The notes beneath the pieces are model-generated. The model did not search any database, was not told the origin of the DNA, and worked only from the letters and a program-made list of their open reading frames with translations. DNA of 40,178 nucleotides from Sphaerobacteraceae bacterium (lineage in GTDB: Bacteria; Chloroflexota; Chloroflexia; Thermomicrobiales; Thermomicrobiaceae): the NCBI GenBank assembly GCA_007695115.1, contig REEK01000087.1, positions 1 to 40,178 of the forward strand. The letters run 5' to 3'. The position numbers were made by a program, and so were the translations under genes. This document shows positions 1-8,266 of the stretch, in pieces. How positions within the stretch are numbered: the first letter of the stretch is position 1; every line of letters starts with the position of its first letter.

Positions 1-1
1 A

Positions 2-463
2 CTCGGCATCATGCTCGATTTGTCTCATCTGAACCTGGCCGGCTTCAGAGATGTTGCCCGTCTGACCGATGCCCCACTGGTTGCGACCCATTCATCAGTC
101 CATCAGATCTGTCCGGTCAGTCGGAACCTGACCGACTGGCAGATCGACGCAATCGGCGACTCCGGTGGATTGATCGGTATCGCCTTCGATGTCAGCATGT
201 TGCGTCCGGATGGAGATCTGAATCCAGAAACGCCGCTATCGGTATTGATTGATCACCTTGACTATGTGGCGGATCGGATCGGGATCGAGCACGTGGCGTT
301 CGGCTCGGATTTCGACGGCGCGGTTATGCCGGTATCGCTGGCGGATGCGGCGGCCTTTCCGCCTCTCATTGCTGAGATGAGGCAGCGGGGCTATGATGGT
401 TCATCGCTGGACCGCGTGACGCACCAGAACTGGCTGCGTGTATTGCGTGCGACCTGGAGTTGA
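2..463 (+). CDS. Membrane dipeptidase (peptidase family M19), C-terminal part
   Basis: This is the 3' end of an M19 (renal dipeptidase-like) zinc metallopeptidase. Members hydrolyse dipeptides, often with a D-residue at the C-terminal position. The reading frame is open to the left edge of the window, so the N-terminal half is missing, including the first zinc ligands (HxD) and the bridging Glu. The visible part carries DLSHLN and ATHSS, which correspond to the two downstream His ligands. It also has the RNLTD loop and GSDFDGA, whose Asp is the conserved active-site residue. The ending NWLRVLRATW is typical of the family C-terminus. The ATG at 11 is internal to the family alignment and is not the real start. 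The gene begins a run of five same-strand genes and lies 21 nt before the next start. Family assignment is secure; the substrate is unknown. Confidence 0.88.
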   Translation, partial: LGIMLDLSHLNLAGFRDVARLTDAPLVATHSSVHQICPVSRNLTDWQIDAIGDSGGLIGIAFDVSMLRPDGDLNPETPLSVLIDHLDYVADRIGIEHVAFGSDFDGAVMPVSLADAAAFPPLIAEMRQRGYDGSSLDRVTHQNWLRVLRATWS

Positions 464-484
464 AAGAAACGGACTCACCTGACT

Positions 485-1105
485 ATGGCAACCCATATCG
501 TGTCCCCTGAAGACGTCAAGATTGCGGCTGCGGAAATGGTGACGACCCTGACGCCGATCGCTGAGAAAGACTGGGCAATCCCGGCTGCTAATCTGGAGTG
601 GTCGAGCCGTTTCACACTGGATCATACGGTCAATGCGCTCTCGAACTATTTCACTCACCTGGCCACACGGGCTCCTGCTCGCCGACCGCGTTTCCGTGAC
701 GTAAACAACGATCAGACGATCAGTGAGCTGCTTACGGCGATCGAGAGCGGCGGTGCGGTTCTGGCAGAAGTGTGCCGAGCTGCTCCAGATGATGCACGTG
801 GTTTCCACTCGGCCGGAATGGCCGACTGGAGCGGATTCATTGGAATGGGTTGCACTGAGATCCTGATTCATACGGACGATATCTCCCGGTCGTTCGATGT
901 CGACTTTCATCCCGATCCGGTTCTCTGTCGCCGGGTGCTGGATCGATTGTTCCCCTGGGCCCCGGCTGAGGGCGATGCCTGGCAGATCCTCCGCTGGGCG
1001 GCCGGTCGAACGGATCTCCCTGATCACGGCAAACTGGAATCGGGCTGGTTCTGGCATTGCGAACCGCTGGACGACTGGGATGGCTCGAACCCGACCCGCA
1101 GCTGA
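485..1105 (+). CDS. DinB / maleylpyruvate-isomerase-N-like protein, copy 1 (206 aa)
   Basis: The 206-residue protein has the look of the DinB/mycothiol-dependent maleylpyruvate isomerase N-terminal fold. A long N-terminal helical half contains WSSRFTLDHTVNAL, and there is a later signature GCTEILIHTDDI. In this superfamily that stretch corresponds to the E-x-x-x-H metal-binding segment, so a four-helix-bundle metalloprotein is likely. The enzymatic role is not known. It starts at an ATG 21 nt after the dipeptidase with only a weak purine-rich site (GAAAGAAACGGA). The next gene is a close paralogue of exactly the same length. That, plus short spacing to the two hydrolases, indicates one operon. 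The superfamily call is by pattern only; a thiol-dependent isomerase or transferase role is possible but not shown. Confidence 0.72.
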   Translation: MATHIVSPEDVKIAAAEMVTTLTPIAEKDWAIPAANLEWSSRFTLDHTVNALSNYFTHLATRAPARRPRFRDVNNDQTISELLTAIESGGAVLAEVCRAAPDDARGFHSAGMADWSGFIGMGCTEILIHTDDISRSFDVDFHPDPVLCRRVLDRLFPWAPAEGDAWQILRWAAGRTDLPDHGKLESGWFWHCEPLDDWDGSNPTRS

Positions 1106-1129
1106 TCGCGTCACCGAAAGGACGAGCCG

Positions 1130-1750
1130 ATGAGCCAGCACATTATTCTCCCGGACGATGTCCGACGCGCAGGACAGATCTGTATTGAAACGCTGTCTCC
1201 GGCACGGGATATGAACTGGCAACGGAACGCTGCTGGCCTCGACTGGAGCTGCCGCTTCACACTCGACCACATTGTCGGCGCGGTAACTGCCTATGCCGGT
1301 GATCTGGCAGTTCGCCGTGTCGAGCAGGTAGAAGTGCTGCGCAAGGCGAACGCGGAGCAGTCTATCAATGAGCTCTTGCAGCAGGTGGAGGTTGCCTCGG
1401 CAGTGCTGGCTGATGTCTGTGCCGCTGCACCTGACGACGCCCGTGGCTATCATCCGAGCGGCCCGGCTGACTGGAGTGGCTTCGCGGCGATGGGTTGTAC
1501 CGAGATCCTCATTCACACCGATGACATCTGCTGGGCATTCCGCATCGAATTCAACGTCGAGCCGGAGTTGTGTCGACGAATCCTCGACCGCCTGTTCCCG
1601 TGGGCGCCGCAGGAGGGGAACCCGTGGCAGATTATGCGATGGGCGACTGGACGAGGTTATCTCGAAGGATATGAATCCATCGGGCCAGATTGGGAGTGGC
1701 ATAGTCGTCCACTGGCCGAATGGAATCACGGAGAGGACCACCCGAAATGA
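1130..1750 (+). CDS. DinB / maleylpyruvate-isomerase-N-like protein, copy 2 (206 aa)
   Basis: This is a paralogue of the preceding gene and has the same length (206 aa). The two share a largely collinear sequence: WSCRFTLDHIVGAV near residue 40, AAPDDARGYHPSGPADWSGF, then GCTEILIHTDDICWAF, and FPWAPQEGNPWQIMRWATGR near the C-terminus. The EILIHTDD segment holds the likely metal-binding residues of the DinB/MDMPI fold. An AAAGGA ribosome site lies a few bases before the ATG. The stop overlaps the next start as ATGA (1747-1750), which implies translational coupling to the alpha/beta hydrolase. The pair probably arose by tandem duplication. The function is unknown, but close coupling suggests it acts in the same pathway as the hydrolases. 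Confidence 0.72.
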   Translation: MSQHIILPDDVRRAGQICIETLSPARDMNWQRNAAGLDWSCRFTLDHIVGAVTAYAGDLAVRRVEQVEVLRKANAEQSINELLQQVEVASAVLADVCAAAPDDARGYHPSGPADWSGFAAMGCTEILIHTDDICWAFRIEFNVEPELCRRILDRLFPWAPQEGNPWQIMRWATGRGYLEGYESIGPDWEWHSRPLAEWNHGEDHPK

Positions 1751-2559
1751 GCGCACGCGAACCGCAGGAGCAGCGAGTCCCCGGCGCCGGTGTCGAGATC
1801 AATGTCTGTCAGATGGGTGACCCATCGAAGCCCCCTGTCTTCATGATCCATGGAATCTACGATGAGTGGGCAAGCTGGAATCTCGTCTATGACGCATTTC
1901 TGGAACATTACCGGGTGATCGCCGTCGATCTCCGGGGCCATGGAAAGTCGGACAAGCCCCAGCGTGGCTATGAGTCAACCGACTACGCGGCTGACATGGC
2001 GGCGGTTATTCGTGCGCTGGATGTTGGCCCTGTTGCGGTGGTCGGTCATTCGCTCGGCGCCGTGACGACCGGGTTCCTGGCGGCCGACTATCCGGACCTG
2101 GTGAAGGCGGTCGTGCTGGAGGATCCTCCCGGCCGGTTCGATCCAAAGTCCGGCGGTCGCATGACGCCGATGCTCGATGCTAAACGACTCACTGAAGAGG
2201 AGACCTATCAGTTCTTCAAGGAGATGGGCCCGAATCTCGGCGAGGCTCGCTGGCGGGATCAGACGCGGCGACTCAGGAACACAGCGGACGGACCGTTCGA
2301 AATCATTCTCGAGTGGGCCGAGACCGGCAATGCGCCGGACATCGTCGGCGCGATGAGCCGGATCCAGTGCCCAGCCTTGTTGATGCAGTCGGACCCCGAT
2401 ACCGGTGGTGTTCTGCCAGATCATCTGGCGCAGGAGATCGTTCAGGGATTGTCGAAAGGCGAATTCCAGACGTTTCCGGGAGTCGGGCACAACATTCACA
2501 AGGACGCGCCAGACGACTTCGCCCGTGCGGCTATCGCGTTCCTTCAGAAGCACGCCTGA
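1747..2559 (+). CDS. Alpha/beta-fold hydrolase, copy 1 (270 aa)
   Basis: A serine hydrolase of the alpha/beta-hydrolase superfamily. The oxyanion-hole region HGIYDEW lies near residues 35-41. The nucleophile elbow GHSLG places Ser102 as the nucleophile. An acidic residue lies in QSDPDTGG (Asp216 or Asp218), and the catalytic His is His248 in GVGHNIH. DLRGHGKSD (61-69) is the usual strand-4 signature. A cap region lies between about residues 130 and 205. The start chosen is the ATG at 1747, which overlaps the previous stop as ATGA and has GGAGAGG upstream. An ATG 27 nt earlier lacks this spacing. Substrate cannot be read from sequence; esters, lactones and C-C bonds (MhpC-like) are all possible. 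It is probably cytoplasmic, as there is no signal peptide. Confidence 0.86.
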   Translation: MSAREPQEQRVPGAGVEINVCQMGDPSKPPVFMIHGIYDEWASWNLVYDAFLEHYRVIAVDLRGHGKSDKPQRGYESTDYAADMAAVIRALDVGPVAVVGHSLGAVTTGFLAADYPDLVKAVVLEDPPGRFDPKSGGRMTPMLDAKRLTEEETYQFFKEMGPNLGEARWRDQTRRLRNTADGPFEIILEWAETGNAPDIVGAMSRIQCPALLMQSDPDTGGVLPDHLAQEIVQGLSKGEFQTFPGVGHNIHKDAPDDFARAAIAFLQKHA

Positions 2560-2594
2560 TCCAGGGTCGAGCCGTCGAAGGGAGCCGTCAGCCG

Positions 2595-3407
2595 GTGTCA
2601 GCAGGTCAGCTAAAGGAACGAACGGTCTCGACCGGATCCATCGATCTCTACGTCGCGATGGTGGAGCAGTCAGATTCACCCACCCTGGTGCTGCTCCATG
2701 GTCTCTACGACCGGTGGGAAGTCTGGAGTCCGCTGATCGATCAACTGGGTGACACCTTTAGCGTAATAGCGCCGGATCTCCGGGGTCATGCCCGAAGTGA
2801 CCACCCGGATTCCGGATATGAACTGGCTGATTACGCCGCCGACGTTGTGGGAATGCTCGATACGCTCGGTATCACCCAGGCAATCGTCGCCGGGCATTCA
2901 CTCGGGGCGTTGATCGGTCTGGTTGCTGCCGCCGACCACGCAGATCGAGTGAGTCATCTGGTGATGATCGACCCCCCACTGCGACAGGGTGAACAGGGTC
3001 GTCAGTTGCTCGAAATCCTGCTTGAAGCCCGTCAGGGAGAGCCTGATGAGACGTACCAGCTCATCAGTGAACTCTACGCGTTCTCCGGCACGGAGCAGGA
3101 TTGGCGTCGCCAGACCGACTGGTTGCGTGCCACCTCGGAAGCGGCCTTGCAGGGCATGATCGCAATGAGCGATGACGCGGCGTTCGAGCGCTACCTTTCG
3201 CTGATCGAGCGGGTGACCTGCCCGGTGCTGCTGCTTCAGGCCGACCCGATGAGTGGTGGCGTGGTCAGTGATGCTGACGTGGCCGAGGCGCAACGGCGGC
3301 AGCCGCTGATGAGACAGGTCAGGGTCCCCGATACTGGCCACTCAGTTCATCAGGATGCACCGTCGCTGACCGCACGTGAGATTCTCTCCTTGACGGGGCA
3401 GGAATGA
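2595..3407 (+). CDS. Alpha/beta-fold hydrolase, copy 2 (270 aa)
   Basis: A second alpha/beta hydrolase, again 270 residues, collinear with the preceding copy: HGLYDRW near residue 35, DLRGHARSD, GHSLG with nucleophile Ser102, Asp217 in QADPMSGG, and His249 in DTGHSVH. The open frame extends upstream into the previous gene, but that part is a shadow. The likely start is the GTG at 2595, preceded by GAAGGGAG at a good distance, and it gives a protein the same length as its paralogue. It lies 35 nt after the first hydrolase in the same operon. The two copies differ in the cap region, so they may have different substrates. No downstream terminator is evident before the promoter-like sequence at 3445. 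Confidence 0.84.
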   Translation: MSAGQLKERTVSTGSIDLYVAMVEQSDSPTLVLLHGLYDRWEVWSPLIDQLGDTFSVIAPDLRGHARSDHPDSGYELADYAADVVGMLDTLGITQAIVAGHSLGALIGLVAAADHADRVSHLVMIDPPLRQGEQGRQLLEILLEARQGEPDETYQLISELYAFSGTEQDWRRQTDWLRATSEAALQGMIAMSDDAAFERYLSLIERVTCPVLLLQADPMSGGVVSDADVAEAQRRQPLMRQVRVPDTGHSVHQDAPSLTAREILSLTGQE

Positions 3408-3444
3408 TAGTCGCCCGCCTGACTCAATTCGGGCGCCCGAACTT

Positions 3445-3473
3445 TTGACAACCGGCGCCTGTCAAATTACCAT
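3445..3473 (+). promoter_or_regulatory. Candidate sigma-70-type promoter for the DHDPS-like gene
   Basis: A consensus -35 TTGACA at 3445-3450 is followed after 17 bp by TACCAT at 3468-3473, a 4-of-6 match to the -10 consensus. It lies in the 213-nt gap before the DHDPS-like gene, so this gene may be transcribed separately from the hydrolases. This rests on sequence match alone. Confidence 0.4.
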
Positions 3474-3620
3474 GCAGGTCGTGCCCCGGTGCAGCGAACG
3501 CTTGTGACGTGCCGGAAATCAATGGAAATCATTGGACTGACTTACTGGAGCGCGACTGACTGGACCCTGCACAGATGTGGGGACTAGACCGCGATGTTTC
3601 ATCACAGAGAGGACCAGCTT

Positions 3621-4496
3621 ATGAAGGGCATCTACAACATCATGGTCACGCCGTTTGACGGCAATGACCGTATCGACGAAGAGAGTTTGCGGAGCGTTGT
3701 TGATTTTCAGGTATCTAAAGGAGCCCACGGTCTGACGATTCTCGGGCTGCTCGGTGAGGGACAGAAACTCTCCGACGCCGAACGGGATCTGGTGATCGAT
3801 GTGGTGATGGATCAGGTGAAGGGCCGCATCCCGGTCGTGGTAACCACCAGCCATATGAGCCCATCCGTGGTGATCGAGCGATCGAAGCGGGCGAAAGAGC
3901 TCGGTGCCGAGGGCGTCATGATCTCCCCACCTACGCTGTTGCGGAACATGGACGCAGTGACTCAGTTCTACGCCACGCTCAAGAAGGAACTCGATATGCC
4001 GATCGTGGTGCAGGATGAGCCGGTGGCGACCAATGTCATCATGCCGGCGTCGTTCCTGGCCAACAATGGTCTTCCGATCATCAAGCTGGAAGATCCGCCG
4101 GTGCCGCAGAAGATCACCCAGATTCTGAACCAGAACCCTGATGCACAGATCCTCGGTGGTCTCGGTGGACAGTACTTCATCGAAGAGCTCGAACGCGGTG
4201 CGGTCGGCACGATGACCGGGTTCGCCTTCACTGAGGCACTGATCGAGATGTACGACCTCTTCAACGCCGGCAAGCAGCAGGAGGCACGGGATCTCTTTTA
4301 CAAATACACCCCGATCCTGCGCTACGAAGGCCAGGCGAACGTGAGTGTCTCGATTCGTAAAGAGATCCTCAAGCGCCGTGGGGCCATCAAGAACGCCGAT
4401 GTTCGATCACCTGGTGCCAAGCTGGATGCGCCGGGCATGGAGGAACTGACAAAACTGCTCGACTACACCGTTCAGGTGACGGGCAACCCGCTCTAG
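3621..4496 (+). CDS. DapA/NAL-superfamily (dihydrodipicolinate synthase-like) aldolase with atypical active site
   Basis: The 291-residue protein is a class I aldolase of the DHDPS/N-acetylneuraminate lyase superfamily (TIM barrel). Lys155 in LPIIKLED matches the Schiff-base lysine. The usual pyruvate-binding GTTGE is GLLGEG here, with Leu43-Leu44 in place of the Thr-Thr pair. The catalytic Tyr of the usual YNxP motif is Gln131, in QDEP. True lysine-pathway DapA activity is therefore unlikely; a different lyase or dehydratase reaction on a 2-oxo acid is more probable. The start is the ATG at 3621 with GAGAGG upstream; an in-frame ATG at 3594 lacks a site. The gene ends at a strong hairpin. 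It may belong to the upstream catabolic cluster functionally. Confidence 0.82.
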   Translation: MKGIYNIMVTPFDGNDRIDEESLRSVVDFQVSKGAHGLTILGLLGEGQKLSDAERDLVIDVVMDQVKGRIPVVVTTSHMSPSVVIERSKRAKELGAEGVMISPPTLLRNMDAVTQFYATLKKELDMPIVVQDEPVATNVIMPASFLANNGLPIIKLEDPPVPQKITQILNQNPDAQILGGLGGQYFIEELERGAVGTMTGFAFTEALIEMYDLFNAGKQQEARDLFYKYTPILRYEGQANVSVSIRKEILKRRGAIKNADVRSPGAKLDAPGMEELTKLLDYTVQVTGNPL

Positions 4497-4524
4497 CCCC
4501 AGCAGATTTCAAAGGCAATCGATA

Positions 4525-4548
4525 GCCGGGATGCAATCACATCCCGGC
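4525..4548 (+). terminator. Hairpin terminator after the DHDPS-like gene
   Basis: A perfect 9-bp stem, GCCGGGATG (4525-4533) with CATCCCGGC (4540-4548), closes a 6-nt loop. It is followed by a moderately T-rich run (GTTCTGTTGT). It lies between two convergent genes and could act in either direction. Confidence 0.72.
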
Positions 4549-4591
4549 GTTCTGTTGTCACATTGCCTGGGAAGGTGCGTGCTCCGGGGAG

Positions 4592-5536
4592 TTAGCGTCC
4601 CCCGATGAATCGGCGCAGGCCTCGACGTGGTTCCTGCTTCGGAACGTCTCGGCGCCTTCGGAAGGCTTCGTTGAGGCGGTACTCGATGTCCGGGAGTCTC
4701 AGGAGCAGATGGAATGGGCCGATCTGGCTCACCTGGGATCCCTCTGACTTGGCAACTCCGCCGACCACCACGATGTCATCGAACTCGGCGACGCTTATCG
4801 CCTCGGCAGCGAGTTGATCGAGTTCCCCGCCAAGGGCTCGGAGAAAGTCTTCATATCCCGTGGGCATGAGTTCTGACTTCTGACGATCCCAGGGTTCCTC
4901 GTTGCGCGACTCAAATGCGCGGGTAACCATATGCGGGAAGTCGGAATCAGGAAATTCGAGCGCCTCCGGCTCGCGGACACCCCGACGCTGCGCTCGAACC
5001 AGAAATCCGCCGGCCACTTCCACCAGATTTGCCGATCGGTAATGATATCGATCGAGCTGGCGTCCGATTACTCTCAGGCGGTTCTGATAGGTTGGCTGTC
5101 GCAGGTCGTCCGGCACCAACACCGCTCTTCGCTGATAGTCCAGTGCGTTGTCAGGACGATCTGAGCTCTTGATGAAATTGGCCACCCGTTCAACCAGCGT
5201 CTGCGCAGAATCAGGCTCTGAACGAGGCAGGTAATCGAGAATTCCCTGACGGAACGCGGCCACGGCGACACCTTCGGTGTTTGCTCCGGATGTCATGATG
5301 ACTGGCAAACGGGGCTTTCGTTGCCGCATTTGAACCAGCGCTTCCACCCCGGTCATATCAGGCAACTCGTAATCGATAATGCAGATGTCGCACTGATTGG
5401 CTGCAAGCCACAGGATCGCATCTTCACCTCGCTGGAAGTGGACCGGACGCGGCATTAGCAGACGGTCCATCATCTGCGTCATGGTGCGGTAGTACCCCGG
5501 ATCATCGATGAGCGCGAGTATCACAGGCCTTGGCAC
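4592..5536 (-). CDS. Response regulator with REC domain and unrecognised C-terminal region
   Basis: Residues 1-125 form a receiver domain: the acidic pair Asp11-Asp12, phosphoacceptor Asp55 in IIDYELPDMTG, and Thr82. The usual conserved Lys at the end of strand 5 is Arg105, in DYLPR, which may alter phosphorylation chemistry. Residues from about 130 to 314 do not match an output domain I recognise; there is no clear HTH, GGDEF or HisKA. This part begins with an Arg/Tyr-rich helix, contains a segment ending in DDIVVVGGVAKSEGSQVSQIGPFHLLLRL, and ends in a basic tail (RRRRD, EPRRGLRRF). It starts at a GTG four nt after the upstream regulator's stop with GGAGGA before it, so the two are co-transcribed with the kinase. 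It probably acts downstream of that kinase. Confidence 0.78.
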   Translation of the reverse strand: MPRPVILALIDDPGYYRTMTQMMDRLLMPRPVHFQRGEDAILWLAANQCDICIIDYELPDMTGVEALVQMRQRKPRLPVIMTSGANTEGVAVAAFRQGILDYLPRSEPDSAQTLVERVANFIKSSDRPDNALDYQRRAVLVPDDLRQPTYQNRLRVIGRQLDRYHYRSANLVEVAGGFLVRAQRRGVREPEALEFPDSDFPHMVTRAFESRNEEPWDRQKSELMPTGYEDFLRALGGELDQLAAEAISVAEFDDIVVVGGVAKSEGSQVSQIGPFHLLLRLPDIEYRLNEAFRRRRDVPKQEPRRGLRRFIGGR

Positions 5537-5540
5537 GTAT

Positions 5541-5978
5541 CTAGTCCTCCGATGCCTCGGTTGCCCGTTTCATTGCGGACCAGTACAGCAGTGTGTTCCC
5601 CAGAATCGCCCGAATATCGTGCATGTAGCTCGGTTTGCTGATATAGCCACTGGCACCCAGTTCATAGGCCCTGGCGACATCAGACGACAACTCCGACGAC
5701 GTCAGCATTACCACAGGGATGCGCTTTAACCGTTGATCCGCCTTGAGCTTCTGCAGAACCTCGAAACCTGACAAACCCGGCATGTTGATATCCAGCAGGA
5801 TCAGATCGGGAAGTGATTCGCAGGTTGCGAGTACCTCGAGGACTTCCTCTGGATCCTGGAACGCACGAGAGTGAACCGCGTGCTCAGTGTCCCGGAGGGC
5901 ACGGGTGATGAGGAGAATGTGGTCTGGATCGTCATCTACCAGGTAGACCTCGAGGACGTTTTCTTTGGGGGCGTTCAT
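5541..5978 (-). CDS. CheY/Rcp1-like single-domain response regulator
   Basis: The 145-residue protein is a stand-alone receiver. The acidic pair is Asp15-Asp16 (LVDDDPDH), phosphoacceptor Asp63 lies in LLDINMPGLSG, and Thr93 (MLTSS) and Lys115 (ISKP) complete the active site. The extended tail YWSAMKRATEASED is usual for regulators of the Rcp1 kind, which pair with phytochrome-type or multi-PAS kinases. No output domain is present, so it acts by protein contact or as a phosphorelay step. It lies 77 nt after the kinase gene and 4 nt before the second regulator on the same strand. It is the expected phosphate acceptor of the kinase. No strong ribosome site is seen before the ATG. Confidence 0.92.
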   Translation of the reverse strand: MNAPKENVLEVYLVDDDPDHILLITRALRDTEHAVHSRAFQDPEEVLEVLATCESLPDLILLDINMPGLSGFEVLQKLKADQRLKRIPVVMLTSSELSSDVARAYELGASGYISKPSYMHDIRAILGNTLLYWSAMKRATEASED

Positions 5979-6055
5979 CGGAATACACCAGCTTTCTGAA
6001 CACTATCATAGCAAAATTGTTGAATGCGTCAATGTAACTCCACCCAAAGACGAAA

Positions 6056-8266
6056 TCAGGAGAGTGTGAACGAGATTCTCGTTCCCTCTCCTTCAGCCGA
6101 TTCAAGCCAGAGTCGACCACCGTGGGTCGTGACGATTCGAGATACGATCGCAAGACCCAGTCCGGAACCATTCGGGTTCAACCGCTGCCCGCCTGGCAAC
6201 CTTGAGAACATTCCGACCGCAGATGACTGATACTCCGCCGGAATGCCTATCCCATTGTCCTGAACCGAGACCTTCCATCCATTGTCCGCTGTCTCACAGG
6301 AGATAACAATGACAGGAGTCCTGTTTTTCGGGGTGTACTTGATCGCGTTGTCGAGCAAATTCATGAAAAGCTGGGACATCCGGGTGTAGTGGGCTTGCAC
6401 CACGGGTAGCTGGTCAATTATTTCAATCTTCGCTTCCCGGGCTCCCGAGGTTCCGCTCAGTTCATCGACGATCTCCGTGACCAGTTTGTGTAAGTCGACG
6501 TTGTGCCGGCTTCCCTTCTCCGTTCGCCCAATGCGGGACAGCTCCAGTAGTCCGGTCAGCATCGCCTGCATGCGCCGGACATTGGCATGGATCCGTTCTA
6601 GGTAGGCCCGGCCAGTATCGTCCAGATGAGCCTCGTAGTCTGTCTGGATGATCTCAGCGATGCCCTGAATGGAAATCAGCGGTGAGCGAAGATCGTGTGA
6701 CACGGAGTAGATGAATGACTCCTGCTCGGCGGTGGTGTATTCGAGTGCAGCGGTCTTCTCTTCCAGCAGATCCACGAGTTGCTGCAATGCCTCTTCGTGA
6801 CGCCGCTGTTCTGAGATGTCGAGTACCGCACCAACCATCGCTATTGGAGTGTCTTCTTGATCGAGGACGACTTCTCCAGCGCCTCGCACCATGCGAACCG
6901 AACCATCTCGCCGCAGGATCCGGAAATCTATGTCATAGGTTGAGTTCGTTTTCGGGGCCGCTTTGATCGCCATGCCGAGTTGTTCCCGGTCTTCAGGATG
7001 GACTGCGCTCATGAAGTCATTGACTGTTAGTGGGACTTCGGGATCTTCATCCCTGTCGAGCAATCGGTACATCTCGGGTGACCAGATGAGTTGATTGGTG
7101 CTGAGGTCCCATTCGAAACTGCCGAGGTTTGTCAGTTGCTGGGCACGTTCCAGCGCGAGCTGAGCGGCCCGCGCTTCGGTTGCCGCCTGTTTTGCCTCGG
7201 TGATGTCGCTGGCTACAACCCAGAAATCTCCGGCGCCATCGGCTTTATCGATCGGGATCAGTTTGATACGCAATTCCGCCCGTTCACCGTCTGGACGTGT
7301 GGCGGTAAATTCCCCTTCCTCAGGGGTTCCCTGCTGAGCCGAGTCGATCTGGTCCTGCAGCAGCGCCTGATCTTCTTCGGCAATAAGCGATGTGATGAGT
7401 CGCCCACGGAGCTCGGCTTCGGGATACTTGAGAATCTCGACCGTCGCCGGGTTTACCGATTCGATAACTCCATGCCTGTCGATCGAGATGACGATGTCCT
7501 GATTGTTCTGAACGAGCGCGTTCAGCCTGGCGTTCTGCTCCTCAGCGGCATGCTGAAGATTCCTGAGTTCGGTGATGTCCCGATAACTCCAGAACCGGCC
7601 GAGAATCGAATTATCCTTATCCAGAACCGGAGCACTATGACGGAGCAGGACTCGCCCGTCGCGCAGGAGGAGTTCATCCTCGGCGATATCGCGAGAGTGA
7701 TCATAGGTCTGGAAACCTTCGAGGAATACACCGTCTGGATCGACTACCATCTGTGACGTGACCGCGCGTACATCCTGAATCGATCTGCGCTCCATCACCT
7801 CCCGAGGAATACCCCAGAGAGCCGCGTATCGCTCGTTCCAGAACAGGATCTCGCTCTCAGGAGAGACGATCACGATTCCGTCCATGGACACATGATGTTG
7901 AGCGGACAACAGCGCGGCTCGAAATACCCGGTCCCGGTTGTCGATCAAGTCCGCGGAGGTATCCCGAACCGTGCATTCGAGTATCGGTTTCGCTGACGTC
8001 TTCGGAACATGGAACTGAAGAGCGACATCGGAACCATCGGTATCCACCGTGAAACTCTGCTGATCGAACCATGGTCGTTCGCCACGATCGAGCTGGCCTA
8101 TACCCAGTGAGAATGCTGGCTGCAGGTGGGATGGAAGCAGATCGATGAACGAGGTGCCGGCTGGAACGTCACGTTCGCTGCCCGGCAGCCAGTCGAAACG
8201 CCCACTGGCAGAGCGAACAATTCCCTGCGTGTCGATTGAGAGCTTGCTGATAACCGATGCGTCCAT
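6056..8266 (-). CDS. Soluble multi-PAS sensor histidine kinase (736 aa)
   Basis: A cytoplasmic hybrid-free histidine kinase without membrane segments. Residues 1-110 look like a divergent PAS-type region. Three clearer PAS domains follow at about 115-240, 245-360 and 370-490, each ending in a DIT/DIS motif. The dimerisation and phosphoacceptor helix is at about 512-585, with His524 in SVSHDLRSPL. The ATP-binding domain runs from about 625 to the end: N box NLLDNAIKY (Asn640), G1 DNGIGI (670-675) and G2 GSGLGLA. The architecture and the paired Rcp1-like regulator recall light- or redox-sensing kinases, but no cofactor-binding Cys or GAF domain is evident, so the signal is unknown. It is the first gene of a three-gene operon and is divergent from the aminotransferase. 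Confidence 0.93.
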   Translation of the reverse strand: MDASVISKLSIDTQGIVRSASGRFDWLPGSERDVPAGTSFIDLLPSHLQPAFSLGIGQLDRGERPWFDQQSFTVDTDGSDVALQFHVPKTSAKPILECTVRDTSADLIDNRDRVFRAALLSAQHHVSMDGIVIVSPESEILFWNERYAALWGIPREVMERRSIQDVRAVTSQMVVDPDGVFLEGFQTYDHSRDIAEDELLLRDGRVLLRHSAPVLDKDNSILGRFWSYRDITELRNLQHAAEEQNARLNALVQNNQDIVISIDRHGVIESVNPATVEILKYPEAELRGRLITSLIAEEDQALLQDQIDSAQQGTPEEGEFTATRPDGERAELRIKLIPIDKADGAGDFWVVASDITEAKQAATEARAAQLALERAQQLTNLGSFEWDLSTNQLIWSPEMYRLLDRDEDPEVPLTVNDFMSAVHPEDREQLGMAIKAAPKTNSTYDIDFRILRRDGSVRMVRGAGEVVLDQEDTPIAMVGAVLDISEQRRHEEALQQLVDLLEEKTAALEYTTAEQESFIYSVSHDLRSPLISIQGIAEIIQTDYEAHLDDTGRAYLERIHANVRRMQAMLTGLLELSRIGRTEKGSRHNVDLHKLVTEIVDELSGTSGAREAKIEIIDQLPVVQAHYTRMSQLFMNLLDNAIKYTPKNRTPVIVISCETADNGWKVSVQDNGIGIPAEYQSSAVGMFSRLPGGQRLNPNGSGLGLAIVSRIVTTHGGRLWLESAEGEGTRISFTLS

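Noticed and set aside
401-1756. Long minus-strand open frame (451 codons) opposite the two DinB-like genes
   Set aside because: It lies fully antisense to two genes with good starts and family patterns. Its translation is Arg/Ser-rich low-information sequence, as is usual for antisense frames in GC-rich DNA.
2313-2594. Upstream extension of the second alpha/beta hydrolase
   Set aside because: The extension overlaps the first hydrolase in another frame and has no family similarity. The GTG at 2595 with GAAGGGAG gives a length equal to the paralogue.
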